A program made the translations under genes and the position numbers. DNA of 64,000 nucleotides from Atrichornis clamosus (taxonomy: Eukaryota > Chordata > Aves > Passeriformes > Menuridae), in contig WBMZ01009447.1 in the NCBI GenBank assembly GCA_013400975.1, positions 124,001 to 188,000 of the forward strand. The letters are read 5' to 3'. Each line of letters starts with the position of its first letter. Position 1 is the first letter of the stretch. This document shows positions 1 to 10,630 of the stretch, piece by piece. The notes under the pieces are model-generated. The model saw only the letters and a program-made list of their open reading frames with translations, ran no database searches and had not been told where the DNA came from.

Positions 1-863
1 ATTTATATTATAAAAATCCCAAGAAATAAAAAGAGAAAAATTACAAGGTTTCACCACCTGATATTTGTGCTGAATTTTAAGCCCTAGTCATATAGGTATT
101 GAAGCAAGTGGTAACTTCTTTACTGACTGCAAAAAGATTTTGAATGATCCTGGTTTTAACACAATCTGACTGATTCTGGTCAAACTGGGTGTTATTTGTG
201 CTATTTGCATTCCTATCAGGAACTGTTCTATAAAAGAAAATAATTGCATTCAACATTATGTCAAAGAGACAAATTTATTTCAAAGGCAGCATTTTCTAGT
301 GGTCCAAAGAAAGGAAGAGAGGAGAAAGCTATTAAAATCTTATCTATTTTATTCGGTGGAGTCCCTCACTGAGAAAGATGTAAACAAACTCAGAGTTGCC
401 TCTTTGTTTCTTATCACTGCATTTCTAGAATAGGTATATCTATACGTATCTATATAGAGATACTATCCATCCTTTTTGTAAGAATTGCCACAGGTCCTCT
501 TATACAATATAGGAGTTTTATGTGAAAACAAATTAAAAAAACTCAGTGATTCAGCCACAGTTTAACTATTAGAATATGTTGAGAAAGTGGAAAAGCTACA
601 TGCAAACTTGGGTTTTTTTCTAGGAGATGTCCGTAGATGATGTGGAGAGGGTTACATGGAATAAATTCTATGCATTATAATACAGCACGGATTCAAATAT
701 CATAAAATATTTTAATATTTTTTTTATGAGAACATGATAATGAAAACCCTTATGTGCTTTCCAACAAAACCAATGGAACCATTGTCTATGACTTCCACAA
801 AATGTAGGTAACGGACAGTGGTGTTAATGACTTTTTCATAAACTACCTACCAAAGTATTTTAA
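1..863. other. AT-rich unique DNA, nothing recognised
   Basis: No repeat family, RNA gene or coding exon was recognised here. The stretch is AT-rich with short A and T runs, for example an 11-base T run starting near 717. It ends at the target duplication of the LTR that follows. Confidence 0.6.
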
Positions 864-868
864 GCTGT
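864..868. repeat. Left target-site duplication of solo LTR
   Basis: GCTGT at 864-868 pairs with GCTTT at 1446-1450, four of five bases. The two flank an element that begins TG and ends CA, as expected for an integrase-made 5-bp duplication with one later mutation. Confidence 0.6.
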
Positions 869-1445
869 TGTAGTGGGTTGACGTTGGCTAGACACCAGGT
901 GCCCACCAAGACACTCTATTGCCCTCCTTCCCAGCTGGATAGGGGAAATAAAATAGGATGGAAAATGAAGCAGTTTACTAAAGCAAAAGAAAAACAAGTT
1001 TGCACACACAAACACAAGCAAAGGGCAAAAAAAATTTAATCTCTGCTTCCCACCAGTGAGTGATCAGCCACTTTCCAGGAAGCAAGGCTTCAGCACACAT
1101 AGCAGCTGTTCCAGAAAACAAACATTTTAAAATAAAAAAAAAGTCCCCCTGCTCCTCCTCTCTCCCTTAGCTTTTATATCTGAGCTGACATCACGTGGAA
1201 TGGAACATTCCTTTGGTTAATTCGGGTCAGCTGTTGTGTCCCCTGCCAGGACCTTGCCCACTCCCAGCCCCTTGATGCGAGTGGGGAGGAAGGCTGGAGC
1301 GGCAGTGCCGAGGCTGTGCCTGCGCTGCTCAGCAGGAGCCAAAACACTGGGGTGTTATCAGCACCTTTCCAGGTATCGATGCAGAGCACAGCACTGTGAG
1401 GGCTGCTCTGGGAAAGTGAACTCCAGCTCAGCCAGACCCAACACA
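869..1445 (-). mobile_element. Solo LTR of an avian endogenous retrovirus
   Basis: A 577-bp element begins TGTAGTGGGTTGAC on the plus strand and ends CCCAACACA, giving the TG...CA ends of an LTR. Read on the minus strand it starts TGTGTTGGGTCTGGCTGAG. It then carries GCTGATAACACC, GAATGTTCCATTCC, ACGTGATGTCAGC and a TATA box (ATATAAAAGC), the layout I recognise from an abundant avian ERV LTR family. The minus strand is therefore the transcribed sense. No primer-binding site, gag, pol or env lies on either side, so this is a solo LTR left by recombination between the two LTRs of a provirus. A 5-bp duplication would fit an ERVL-like integrase, but I do not assign a subfamily name. It is locally richer in GC and CpG than its surroundings. 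Short open frames inside it on both strands are chance. Confidence 0.85.
1171..1178 (-). promoter_or_regulatory. TATA box of the solo LTR
   Basis: The minus strand reads TATAAAAG here. Just upstream in minus sense (about 1180-1215) are an E-box/CRE-like CACGTGATGTCA and a GGAATGTTCC inverted repeat. These match the U3 promoter arrangement of the LTR family. Activity in this copy is unknown. Confidence 0.6.
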
Positions 1446-1450
1446 GCTTT
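1446..1450. repeat. Right target-site duplication of solo LTR
   Basis: GCTTT is the partner of GCTGT at 864-868, with one mismatch. Together they place the LTR boundaries. Confidence 0.6.
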
Positions 1451-2220
1451 GGGAATCAGAATAATCTGTTAAGATTTTGCAACCTATTAAACTTCCAAGA
1501 GAAGATAAATAAGCCTAGAAAATCAAATAGAAATGCAATTTACCAAATCTTACAATTCCACACATCTGCAAAAGTACCTTATCCATTATAAGGAGCTGAT
1601 GGAAGGGAGTTTACAGCTTTGTTTCTTCATGTGTGATTCCAAAACACACTAAAGTCCAGTTGCAGGCTAAATCCTTCCTATTTCCTCAGTGACTATCCAG
1701 AAGTATGCACCTGACTATATGTGTTGATTTTACTTTGACCTTTAAAACAGAAGTAGAATCAGGGCTAGAAAAAAATTTATTCTGAAAGAAAAATCTGTAC
1801 CTTCACTATATTTTAAATATAAATGCTTTTGTTAGAGAAAGCACTTAGTGAATAGCCTGAGAGATATTCACAACTCAGAGAAATTGTATCACTGCAAATG
1901 TAGAGTAAATGAATCCTATCACATTTTTCCACATTCCACACTGGAATACTGAAATTGAGACACAGCTAATGATGTAGTTCCACAAGGACAAAATGTACCC
2001 TATCTTTTTTCTTTATTACAGATGATATGGCAAAGACAGTAAAGAGTGAAAAGCAGAAGAATGTCACATGTCAAAAAGCTGTTCAAAAATTTTGAAATTG
2101 AATTTGTAATTCTGAGGATTGCTTCAAACAAAATTCTTCATAATTGGCACTTGATATTGACCAAAACTTTCTGTCAGATTTCTGGTCTTACATATGCTAC
2201 TGGGTTTTATTTGCCAAAAG
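1451..2220. other. Unique DNA, nothing recognised
   Basis: This lies between the solo LTR and the CR1 cluster. Only a 62-codon open frame (2046-2234) occurs; it resembles no family I know and runs into the CR1 tail, so it is not called as a gene. Confidence 0.55.
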
Positions 2221-2734
2221 TCACAGAATCATAGAATTATTTAGATTACAAAAGACGTTTAAAATCATTGGGTCCAACTTTTAACACACCGCTGCGAAGT
2301 CTGCAGATAAACCACATCCTTAACTACCACATCTACACATCTCTTAAATATCTTCAGTGGTGGAGACTGAAGCACTTCCCTGGGCAGCATGTTCCAATGC
2401 CTGACCAATCTTTCAGTGAAGAAATTTTTCCTAATATTCACTCTAAAGCTCCCCTGGTGCAACTTGAGGCTATTTCCTCTTGTCTTATTGCTTGCTATCT
2501 GGGAGAAGGGATGAACCTCCACCAGGCTACAGCCTCCTTTCAGGTAGTTGTAGAGAGCAATAACATCTCCCCTGATGTTTCTCCTGTCTAAACAACCCCA
2601 GCTCCCTCAGCTGCTCTTCATAAGACTTGTGTGCTGCAGACCCTTCTCCGGCTTCATTGCCTTTCTCTGGACACACTCCAGCACCGCAGTGCCTTGAAGT
2701 GAGGGATCCAAAACTGAACACAGGATTCAATGTG
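2221..2734 (-). mobile_element. CR1 LINE, 3' portion (half of a split copy)
   Basis: On the minus strand this is the end of CR1 ORF2 and the 3' untranslated tail. The plus strand opens with TCACAGAATCATAGAATTAT, the reverse complement of the CR1 3' tail. Minus-strand peptides RKNFFTER, HWNMLPREV and EEQLRELGLF are CR1 reverse-transcriptase C-terminal landmarks, in the right order but in different frames, so the copy is broken by indels. CR1 is the dominant avian non-LTR retrotransposon; its protein primes reverse transcription at the target site. The copy does not end at 2734: the next upstream part of the same consensus resumes at about 3163, after an inserted block. Confidence 0.9.
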
Positions 2735-3038
2735 CTAAGTATCTGAAAGGAGGGTGCCAAGAGGATGGAGACAGGCTCTTCTCTGTGGTGCCAAGCAATA
2801 GGACAACAGGCAATGGGCAGAAAATATTTATACAAGTTCCACCTCAATACGAGGAAGAACTTCTTTACTGTGTGGGTGGCTGTGCACTGGAACAGTTTGC
2901 TCAGAGAGATTGTGGAGTCTCCCTTACAGGAGATCTTCAATAACCATATGAGCACAATTCTGTGCAGTGTGATCCATGATGATCCTGCTTGAGCAGGGAG
3001 GCTGGACCAGATGATGCACTGTGGTCCCTTACAAAGTG
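2735..3038 (+). mobile_element. CR1 LINE 3' end, nested in the opposite-strand CR1
   Basis: A 5'-truncated CR1 of a different subfamily from its host. It starts inside the LKGG region (ATCTGAAAGGAGGGTGCCAA), passes peptide landmarks RKNFFTVW and HWNSLLREIVESP, and ends with GGCTGGACCAGATGATGCAC plus a TGGTCCCTT tail. An open frame at 2765-2992 is a remnant of the ORF2 C-terminus, not a gene. Because it interrupts the minus-strand CR1, it inserted later. Its 3' end abuts the SINE with almost no spacer. Confidence 0.85.
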
Positions 3039-3162
3039 AGATGAGCTTGGTTGGTTAGAGCATGGTGCCAAGGTTGTGGGTTTGATCAGTGTATGTGTCA
3101 TTCACTTAAGAGCTGGACTTGATGATTCTTGTGGGTCCCTTCCAACTTCAGAATATTCTGTG
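3039..3162 (+). mobile_element. tRNA-Ile-derived SINE with CR1-like tail (TguSINE1 type)
   Basis: The head TTGGTTAGAGCATGGTG followed by CCAAGGTTGTGGGTTTGATC is a tRNA-Ile body. The tail TTCACTTAAGAGCTGGACTT through GGGTCCCTTCCAACTTCAGA to ATTCTGTG is the CR1-X-like 3' end typical of the passerine SINE. The 5' end is truncated within the D-arm. The nine bases that should form the anticodon (CTAATAACG in the family) are missing between GTG and CCAAGG. The pol III B box (GGTTTGATC) is degenerate. The partner enzyme would have been a CR1 reverse transcriptase recognising the shared tail. Confidence 0.85.
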
Positions 3163-3516
3163 GCTTCACCAGTGCTGAGCACAGAGGGACCATCACTTCC
3201 CTGGTCCTGCTGGTCACGTTTTTGATGTAAGATACCACTGGCCTTTTTGGCCCCCTGGGCACACGCTGGCTCATCATCAGCTCCTATCAGCAAGGACCCT
3301 CAAGTCCTATTCTGCTGGGCAACTTTCCAACTACTCTTCCCCCAGGACCCAGCACTTCACTTTGCTGAACCTAATACAATTGTCCTTGGCTCATCAATCC
3401 AGCCTGTTCAGATCCCTCTTTAGAGCCTTCCTACCCTCCAGCTGATCAATACCCCCACCCAATTTGTTGTCATCTGCAAACTGACTGAGGATGCACTTGA
3501 TCCTTTCATCCAGGCA
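3163..3516 (-). mobile_element. CR1 LINE, reverse-transcriptase portion (other half of split copy)
   Basis: On the minus strand this encodes the segment of CR1 ORF2 just upstream of the 2221-2734 fragment. A clean stretch at about 3400-3474 reads DDNKLGGGIDQLEGRKAL, a CR1 reverse-transcriptase landmark. Downstream on the minus strand are peptides equivalent to the family's VAKKA(N/S)GIL region. The join GCTTCACCAGTGCTGAGC at 3163 continues the consensus from GGATTCAATGTG at 2734. Together the halves make one 5'-truncated CR1 of about 870 bp that was split by a later insertion of about 428 bp. Confidence 0.85.
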
Positions 3517-6500
3517 CCTTGTGGAATGGAGCTTCACCAATTGTGTCTGCAGGGCCCTGATTCATGATATGAGTCATTAAATATTAGTTTGTGTTTATTT
3601 TAATAATTGTGTATAGTCATCTAGGAGAGAAAGAAAAAAAAAGAAAAAAGATGACTTATTTTTTTTCTGTATGGTGCACATATGTAATAATTTTATAATT
3701 GGTGTACACTACTGTAATGTGGGTATATTATTGAGGGTAAGAAGGCTTTTCCATGTGTGGCTGTTTGCAAGATAAATCTGGCAACACATTTCTGATAAAT
3801 GAATAGTAAAAAGCAGTATCTTGTATCAGTTAAAAACAAAATGAGGTCTTTTTGAGGTTTAAACATATGGATCATGTGCAAGGGTGTGGGAAAAGCACAG
3901 ACTGAGGAACTATCAGAAAACATAAATTTTATAAACAGCATATTTTAATGATACAACAGCATAAGGGTGAAAATTCTACCTGGATTACAAAAATATAAAA
4001 ACTCTTATAAAGTCAATCCTGCAAATACTTTTAGAAAGTAATAGTCTTTTCATGTTACAATTCTTTTCCAGAGTAACAGTTCTTTCTTGTTTTTCAAAGA
4101 TAGATTGGTATGTTATTACAGGACATATGTATGGGCTATATAAAGCTACAATTTTAAGGTAGGTGTATGTAGATACATCCACACAGGCACAAAAATAAGC
4201 CAACTGTTTGAATCTCCACTTTTTTTTGGTAAGAATTTTTGTTCAGTCTCTGTATTATTCATCCCTCTGTCCTCTGTACCATCAAGAAAGATAAGGTAGA
4301 ACATTTTCTCCTTTTAAAATTCAGTCTATATGTACAGGTTTACCTATCCTCACTATCCTCTTACAGACTGTCATTCTATGAGGATTAGATTTTCATGTTG
4401 ATAAACCTATAGCCATTCCAAACAAAAGTTTGAGTTAGTGTTAGTTTCTGGAATACAAACAACTCTGTTTGAATTTGGGATTTTCAAAGAGAACGCTCTA
4501 TCCTGCAGCCATTGCTACCTGGAAAGGACATTGATACCAGACTTGGTACGTTGTTCTTAAAAACTCAGTGAGATTACCACATTGCCTAGGAACATAAAAT
4601 AATGAAAGGAAGTCACATATACACAGAATTAGTTACACAAAATTGTGCGGTATAGCCAGCTTTACGACAGTTCTTCATGTAAGAACGCAGACATTTTGCT
4701 AATGTATTTCACACTTAGCTGTTTTTTGCTTTATGCAGCAATTACGATATTTTATTCTTTGATTATGACAGCTGTTTCAGGTTTTACCTCTGTCAGGTTA
4801 CATGACACTTCCCATCATTCACCCAAGCTCATTTAGCATAGACATCTGAAACAGCCCTGCAGAATTTTGAATTCACATACACTGTGTGATTCAGTTTTAT
4901 TGGAAACAGCAATGTTAGCTTAGGCACATCAAATAAATAATTTTCATTAGAAAATAAGCAGGTAAAAAACAACTAGGCAGAGCCTAACAGAGTGTTATAA
5001 ACATATGAAAGCTTATAGTAGTTAAGGAAGTGCATGCATGCAGAGCAGAAGTGTGAAGTGATTTACTCCTGTTTTCAGACTATCATGAATTTGATATTTC
5101 TATTTTTCTGGAATAGCTGATGAATAGACACTCAGAGGATAGCTTGTACATAGCAGTTTGGCGACTTGTCTCTGGTGAATCAGAATAAAAAAATAATTAT
5201 TGTAGGGAAAGGTAAAATTAAGAAAGAAAGCTAGGATTTAGAATTACTAATGGGTCCTCCTAATATTGTAAATTCTTCTCCAGATCAATTGAGAAAAAAG
5301 GGACAAGTAAGCTGGGATTTATGGTAGGTTATAAATATCATATAGGTTGTTTGCAGAAGAAAATTATTAACTGCACTATCATAGATGCCATGTAACCTTT
5401 GCTCTTCCCTTACAAAAATAATTGCAGGATTCAACTGCATTTATTTTACTTTACAGAGTATATTTTGTCTAAGATTTTACCTAATCATTAAACAATAGGA
5501 AATGGCCTACAGAATGAAAAGTCTGTAAGTTAACATCTCTAATAACGCATATTCTATACTGCCAGTTTTTTAAGACTCCCCCCTAGAGCACAAACCTTTT
5601 GTGGTAAATATGTGGGGTTTTTCCTACCTTTTGGCCTCATGAGAGGACAGGGTGATTTTTTCCTGATTAAATAATTCAAGATTTTGAATTGACTCAAATA
5701 TTCTTATAGAATTTGTCAAATTTTCAGAGAAAAGCTAGGTGACCTGTTAAAGCCCTTTGAAGATGCTTGTTTTATGAATTCTAGTAATTATTCAATTGAG
5801 AAAAAGTAAAAAAGAAAAACCTTAAAAAAATTAAATCAGTTGGAAAGATTAATTTTGATTTTTCTATTCTTGTATTTTGAAATATACTTCAATTTATTAG
5901 AAAGGGGGAAAAAATCACCTAAAGCAAGACAGTTTTTGCTGGATAAGAAAATAATTTTTCTTCTTTTTCATCAAGATGAAAAAATATTAAAATAACACAA
6001 ACGAATCATTAGCTTGCAATTTCCACTTTCTTTTAGCATTACAAATGTAATAGCAGTCTCCAAATGCTTTGCTTTGTTATGTCATTCAAATATGTATCTG
6101 GGTATTGTATATTGGAACATTCACTGTCCATTGAAATGTTGTTAGTGCTGGCTACATCAAACAAACCCAAAATTAATAATTCTTATTATCTCTCATTAGT
6201 ATTGCACAGACTTGTCATTTCTTTTTCTAAAATTATATATTTGTATATATTTGTATCTCCTTACTTCATAAGCTGCAAAGCCAATCTTTATTGCATTCTG
6301 AATAGTAACTTCTGCCACAAGTTGTTTAAAAACTTATGATGGGAACACTTGTGAAATAGGGTTCTGTTCAGTTGGATAAAAATATGAGTGTTTAATCAAA
6401 AAATATTTACCTTTTGATTTAATAAAGTTGATATTTCTGTAATGAGATTTCTAAGAATTTTATTTTGTGGCTAATGGAACTGGAAAGGATTGTCAATCAT

Positions 6501-7699
6501 TAAAAACACTTAGCTACTGTTGCTACAGTAGCCACATATTATCATCTATTTCCTAAAATGTTTTTTTGACATTAAAAATATCTGAAAACTGGCAAATTCT
6601 CTTCTCACTATCATGCAAGCCAAGGTAAAACAAGCTTCTTCCATGGATAGAAGGAATAAATTGTAAAAGATACTGGCTTTTCTGCCATGAGAACATTTCA
6701 ATACATATCTAAATCCCACATTAGACAAAAGAAAATGTGACTGGTCTAATCTTTTTTTACTTCTAAATTAGTTGGACTGTGTCCAGGGAACCTCTCCAAG
6801 AAAGAAATAATAAGCAAATTAAAAAAGCAGTCAAGAAACCTTGTGTCAGAATTCCTTTGCATAAGCTACTTTCTTGATCGAATAATTAAGAAGACACATC
6901 AGAGGCTTGAGCAAGGTGTGTACTTACAGGCATCCAATGGGAAAAATTGCAAGTTTCTGAGGAAAGATGAGAAAATGCTCATTCATTTTTGAATTTGTTT
7001 TTCCTTTTTATCAAGAGGACAGAAAATGAGCACAGGTGAATAGACACAGTTTTAATGCCAAGTTTTTTTCTATTTTCTTTTTTTTTTTTCTTTTCGAAGA
7101 TTCTTGTCACTAATATTCTTATTGATATCACTTAAGCACTATGCTTGTTGGGTTTTTTATTCTCTCTATGCCTCTGTCTATCCAACTATATAAAAGTCAC
7201 AAAAGGATTTGCCATAGTGAGAAGTAATAACAATTTATTGCCAATTATGTTGTAGATAGTCCTGAGGTGAGAGGAGAAATACATCAAGCAGCGTGACAGT
7301 TTGCTGGACTCCTCCTATTCTAGAAGACGATGCTCTCGATTTCTTTTATATTGCCCCTGAAAAGAATGGAAGCAGTGAATCTCTAGACAAGAAAAGATAT
7401 GTTATGTTGCCAACAGCTGTCTTCCTCCTTGTGAAATAATTTTGCCAGGCAGCTTTTCTTAAGTGTGTGTCTCTATTATGTATCAGGGACAGAAAGGAAG
7501 GCTTTTAACCAGATCACCAATAAACTCAAGCACTTTTTCTTACTGCTTATCAAAGCATGCAAATTTGATTTCCAGTGCTCCTGAGTTGTTTATTTTACTA
7601 ATTGAAAAGCCACTCAATAGATGGAGCTTTAATATTTGTTAACTGCTCAGAAATAAAACAGTTCAGAGGAAATTCAATGTCACTCCAAATACCTTTGCA
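3517..7699. other. AT-rich unique DNA
   Basis: No interspersed repeat, RNA gene or exon was recognised. The longest open frame is 91 codons (6064-6339 plus), hydrophobic because it is AT-rich, and has no recognisable domain. Low-complexity spots are an A-rich tract at about 3632-3648 and T12 at 7078-7089. Confidence 0.5.
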
Positions 7700-7900
7700 G
7701 GAAGTTTGCTTGCCCTGATTCCCCTCAGACTGCTATGCCAGCGGCACACCCAATGCTCACACGGTCAGCCTGACCTCCCCACCCTTTTCAGTGGGAGTCT
7801 TGCACCAGATGCATTTCCAGTGCTACAGCAGTGTGGAGAAAGTGAGGACTCATCAGGATCGGCAGGGTGGGGCATGACCAAACAAATACAGATGTTGTTA
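7700..7900. other. GC-richer patch of unknown origin
   Basis: The base composition rises visibly (for example GCCAGCGGCACACCC and CAGGATCGGCAGGGTGGGG) compared with both flanks. A 90-codon open frame covers it (7706-7978 plus), but its product resembles nothing I know. It could be an old retroposon too decayed to name, a conserved element, or chance. Confidence 0.3.
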
Positions 7901-10440
7901 TGCATATTTTGGCATACTATGTTTTTTCCTAATGCAGTGGCATGCAGTTATTTTATTGACGGCTTTGTTCCTTTCTGACTTGATAGACAGAAATGAGGTC
8001 TGGGCTGAAATTAAATGTCACCACAAAAAGTCCTGGCTCAAAGCTCTGGCAAAAGCCTCTGAATTTTGGGAAATAGTATTAAAATTCAGGTTTCCATTGA
8101 ACTCATTTTCCTCTCTGTCAGGAGGATCCAAGCAGTTTGTTAAACAATAATTGATTTAACTGGGAGAGAAAAGCTCTAGTTAGAAAGTTTAATAGAGAAA
8201 ACCATCTAATTTCAACAACAAAACTAAACCCGTTTTTAATCTCCATCTCCAGGAAGCCACTGCAAAACCAGCTGGTTGCTTTTCTTCTCTTGCAATAGCC
8301 TTCCTTCACTTATGTTTTTAAGTCTTGTTGGTACGGAGGTCTGAATTAAGTTGATGGGGCTATAACTTGCTTTTTTAAGCTTCTCCTCACTCCAGGCACC
8401 TGTCCCTCTTACCGTGCCTACCACTAAAACTGGTGTAAAGAACTCCTACACATCTGCCCACAGATCTTGTCATTTCAGCTCCTGAGAAAGAGTGCATCAC
8501 ATGGTGAACTGAAAAGTTGCTCAGCTCCCAGGAGGTGCAACAGTTTCTTATTTCCCTGCTCACAGGACACTCTTGCAATAGGTTTCTTATTCCTTATTTC
8601 AGGCTTGAACATTTTAACATAATATTAAGAGCCAGTGATTTTGGTTAAGTAAACCACTCACCCTAGGAACATATAGGCAGAGCCAGCCTAGATTTCTATA
8701 TATGTTCAAAACCACAAGCTTACCTCTACTGAAAAGTATAGTTTACCATTTAACACCTGTGTCTCTTAAATATGCACAACACATACAAATGTGTTCCCAG
8801 AGTGCCTTTCTGTGCTACTAAATATCAACATATTTCCCCTCTAACTACATTACTTTATCCGTAAGTGTCAGGTACCATGGTTGCATGCCAGTTTTCAGAA
8901 CACAAACCCTAAATATTTTCATGCCTGTAAGTGTGAGAGATCTGTTATCAAAAAACTACAAACAGATCAGAAAAATTCTACTATCCTCATTGTACTGTGG
9001 TTTTGAACGATTAAGTGGCTTACCAAGAAATAATGGAGAAACTCTGAGGGAGACCAGTGCACTGTTGAATTCCAGTTTATACTGCAGTGGAAGATCACTA
9101 CAACTCAGGCATTCTTTTCTCACCTCTCAAGATAAGGAATGGCAATTCTTGATTGCTTTTAAAGGAAGTAACAATATGAAAATAGATAGAGATATAAGTA
9201 TTATATAATTTATTTCAGTTAAAAAAAGAAGTATCATTTTCTGAACCCTCTATTATTTGGCATACTGGAGCGGAAAACCACTCCTGTTGACTCATTGTTG
9301 CTACAGTTTTTCATTTTTGGATTTAGGCATGAGTTCATTACTCACAAGGTTTATTTCAATTTAGCACATTGCTCTGTAGTGAAGCAACCTAGAACCTATT
9401 GTGTTCAGTGATCTGTAACATTTGAGCATTTTGATTTGTACATTCAGATTATTTGTATGTTGTTACTTTAGATGTTAATATAGATTCTTGATCACTTTCT
9501 AGCTTTCATTGCTTGCTCAGCCTCATTTCTCTATAGGGCACTGAATCCCCGTACCAGGTGAGTGATGCATTTGCAGAATATTTAACTCTGATGCTCTGAT
9601 GTTTCTGTATAATTGAGTGGCAGCAGCAGTTGAATTGTCTCTTCTATCATTCAACCTGGTGGATCTTTTTTTTTTTATTTTAATCTCCCTTTGTTTCTGT
9701 TGAATGGAGATACACCTTTTCCTCTAGAAACTGAAAATTGTGGCGCTTTCTAAGGTCCTCAGCTAGAAGTTTAGATATCCTTCAAGATGAAGAGAGACTA
9801 AAATACAATCCACCTGACAAGCCAGATTTTTTTTCACAGAGCACCAGAGCACTTGTCCATCACTCCTTGAATCAGCAGCTTCCTAGGTGACCAGGAATTA
9901 AGTCTCCCATTTTGCAGTCTCCTTTCCGCTGTGCTTCAGTTGAATATGAATATTCCATTTTCTGCTTCTTTTAGCTACCCATTGTCTTGGGACTTGACTT
10001 TGTTTTGCTTTTAATTCATCACCTCTCTATTTTAAACATATAATTTTTCTGTAGCTCTTTTGAACATCAAAATCTCAAAAATGTAACATTTTGGCTGGTA
10101 AGACTTTTCTTTTTTCACATGCCATATAATTTACTCAGAGTAGGCCAAGAAGAGATTGGAGCTCTCTCTATCCTTTTAATCTGATTGATCTTGGGGATTT
10201 TTTGTTTTGTTTTTATTTCAACCTCACGAAGTTATGGTCAAGGGCAAAGATAAATTACACAAAGGTAATAATAGAATGAGAGTACAATAATTATTATTTT
10301 GATCATTATTGTCATTGAGCATATTCAAACATATAGTCCTTAAACACTGTGACTTGTTAGTGATCATCATGATGCCATTTGTATCTAGCTACTTTAAAAT
10401 ATATGAATATATTTAAAATATAAATATCTATATGTACTGT
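7901..10440. other. AT-rich unique DNA
   Basis: Only short open frames occur, the longest 107 codons at 8885-9208 plus, with no domain. There is a T-run at about 9666-9676. AT-rich sequence at 10390-10435 sits immediately before the CR1 insertion. Confidence 0.5.
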
Positions 10441-10630
10441 GACAGTGGTGAGACACTAGAATGGTTGCAACAGAAGTTATGGATATCCCATCCCTGAAAG
10501 TGTTCAAGGCCAGGTTGGATGTGGTTTTCAGGATCATTGTCTAGTGGAAGGTGCCCATGCCCATGGTGGGGAGGTCTGAATTAGATGATCTTTAAGGTCA
10601 CTTCCAACCCAAATAATTTTATTCTATGAA
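10441..10630 (+). mobile_element. CR1 LINE 3' end fragment
   Basis: The order of blocks matches a CR1 3' terminus: GTGAGACACTAGAATGGTTG, CCCATCCCTGAAAGTGTTCA, AGGCCAGGTTGGATGTGG, GTCTAGTGGAAGGTGCCC, AGATGATCTTTAAGGTCACT and the tail TTCCAACCC...ATTCTATGA. It has the usual 5' truncation, so only about the last 190 bp are left. No coding capacity remains. Confidence 0.9.

Noticed and set aside
1236..1472. Two opposite-strand frames of 70-78 codons in a GC-rich stretch
   Set aside because: They lie within the solo LTR, and their coding appearance comes from its GC content.
3039..3162. Functional tRNA-Ile gene
   Set aside because: The acceptor stem and anticodon are missing and a CR1-like tail is fused, so it is a SINE.
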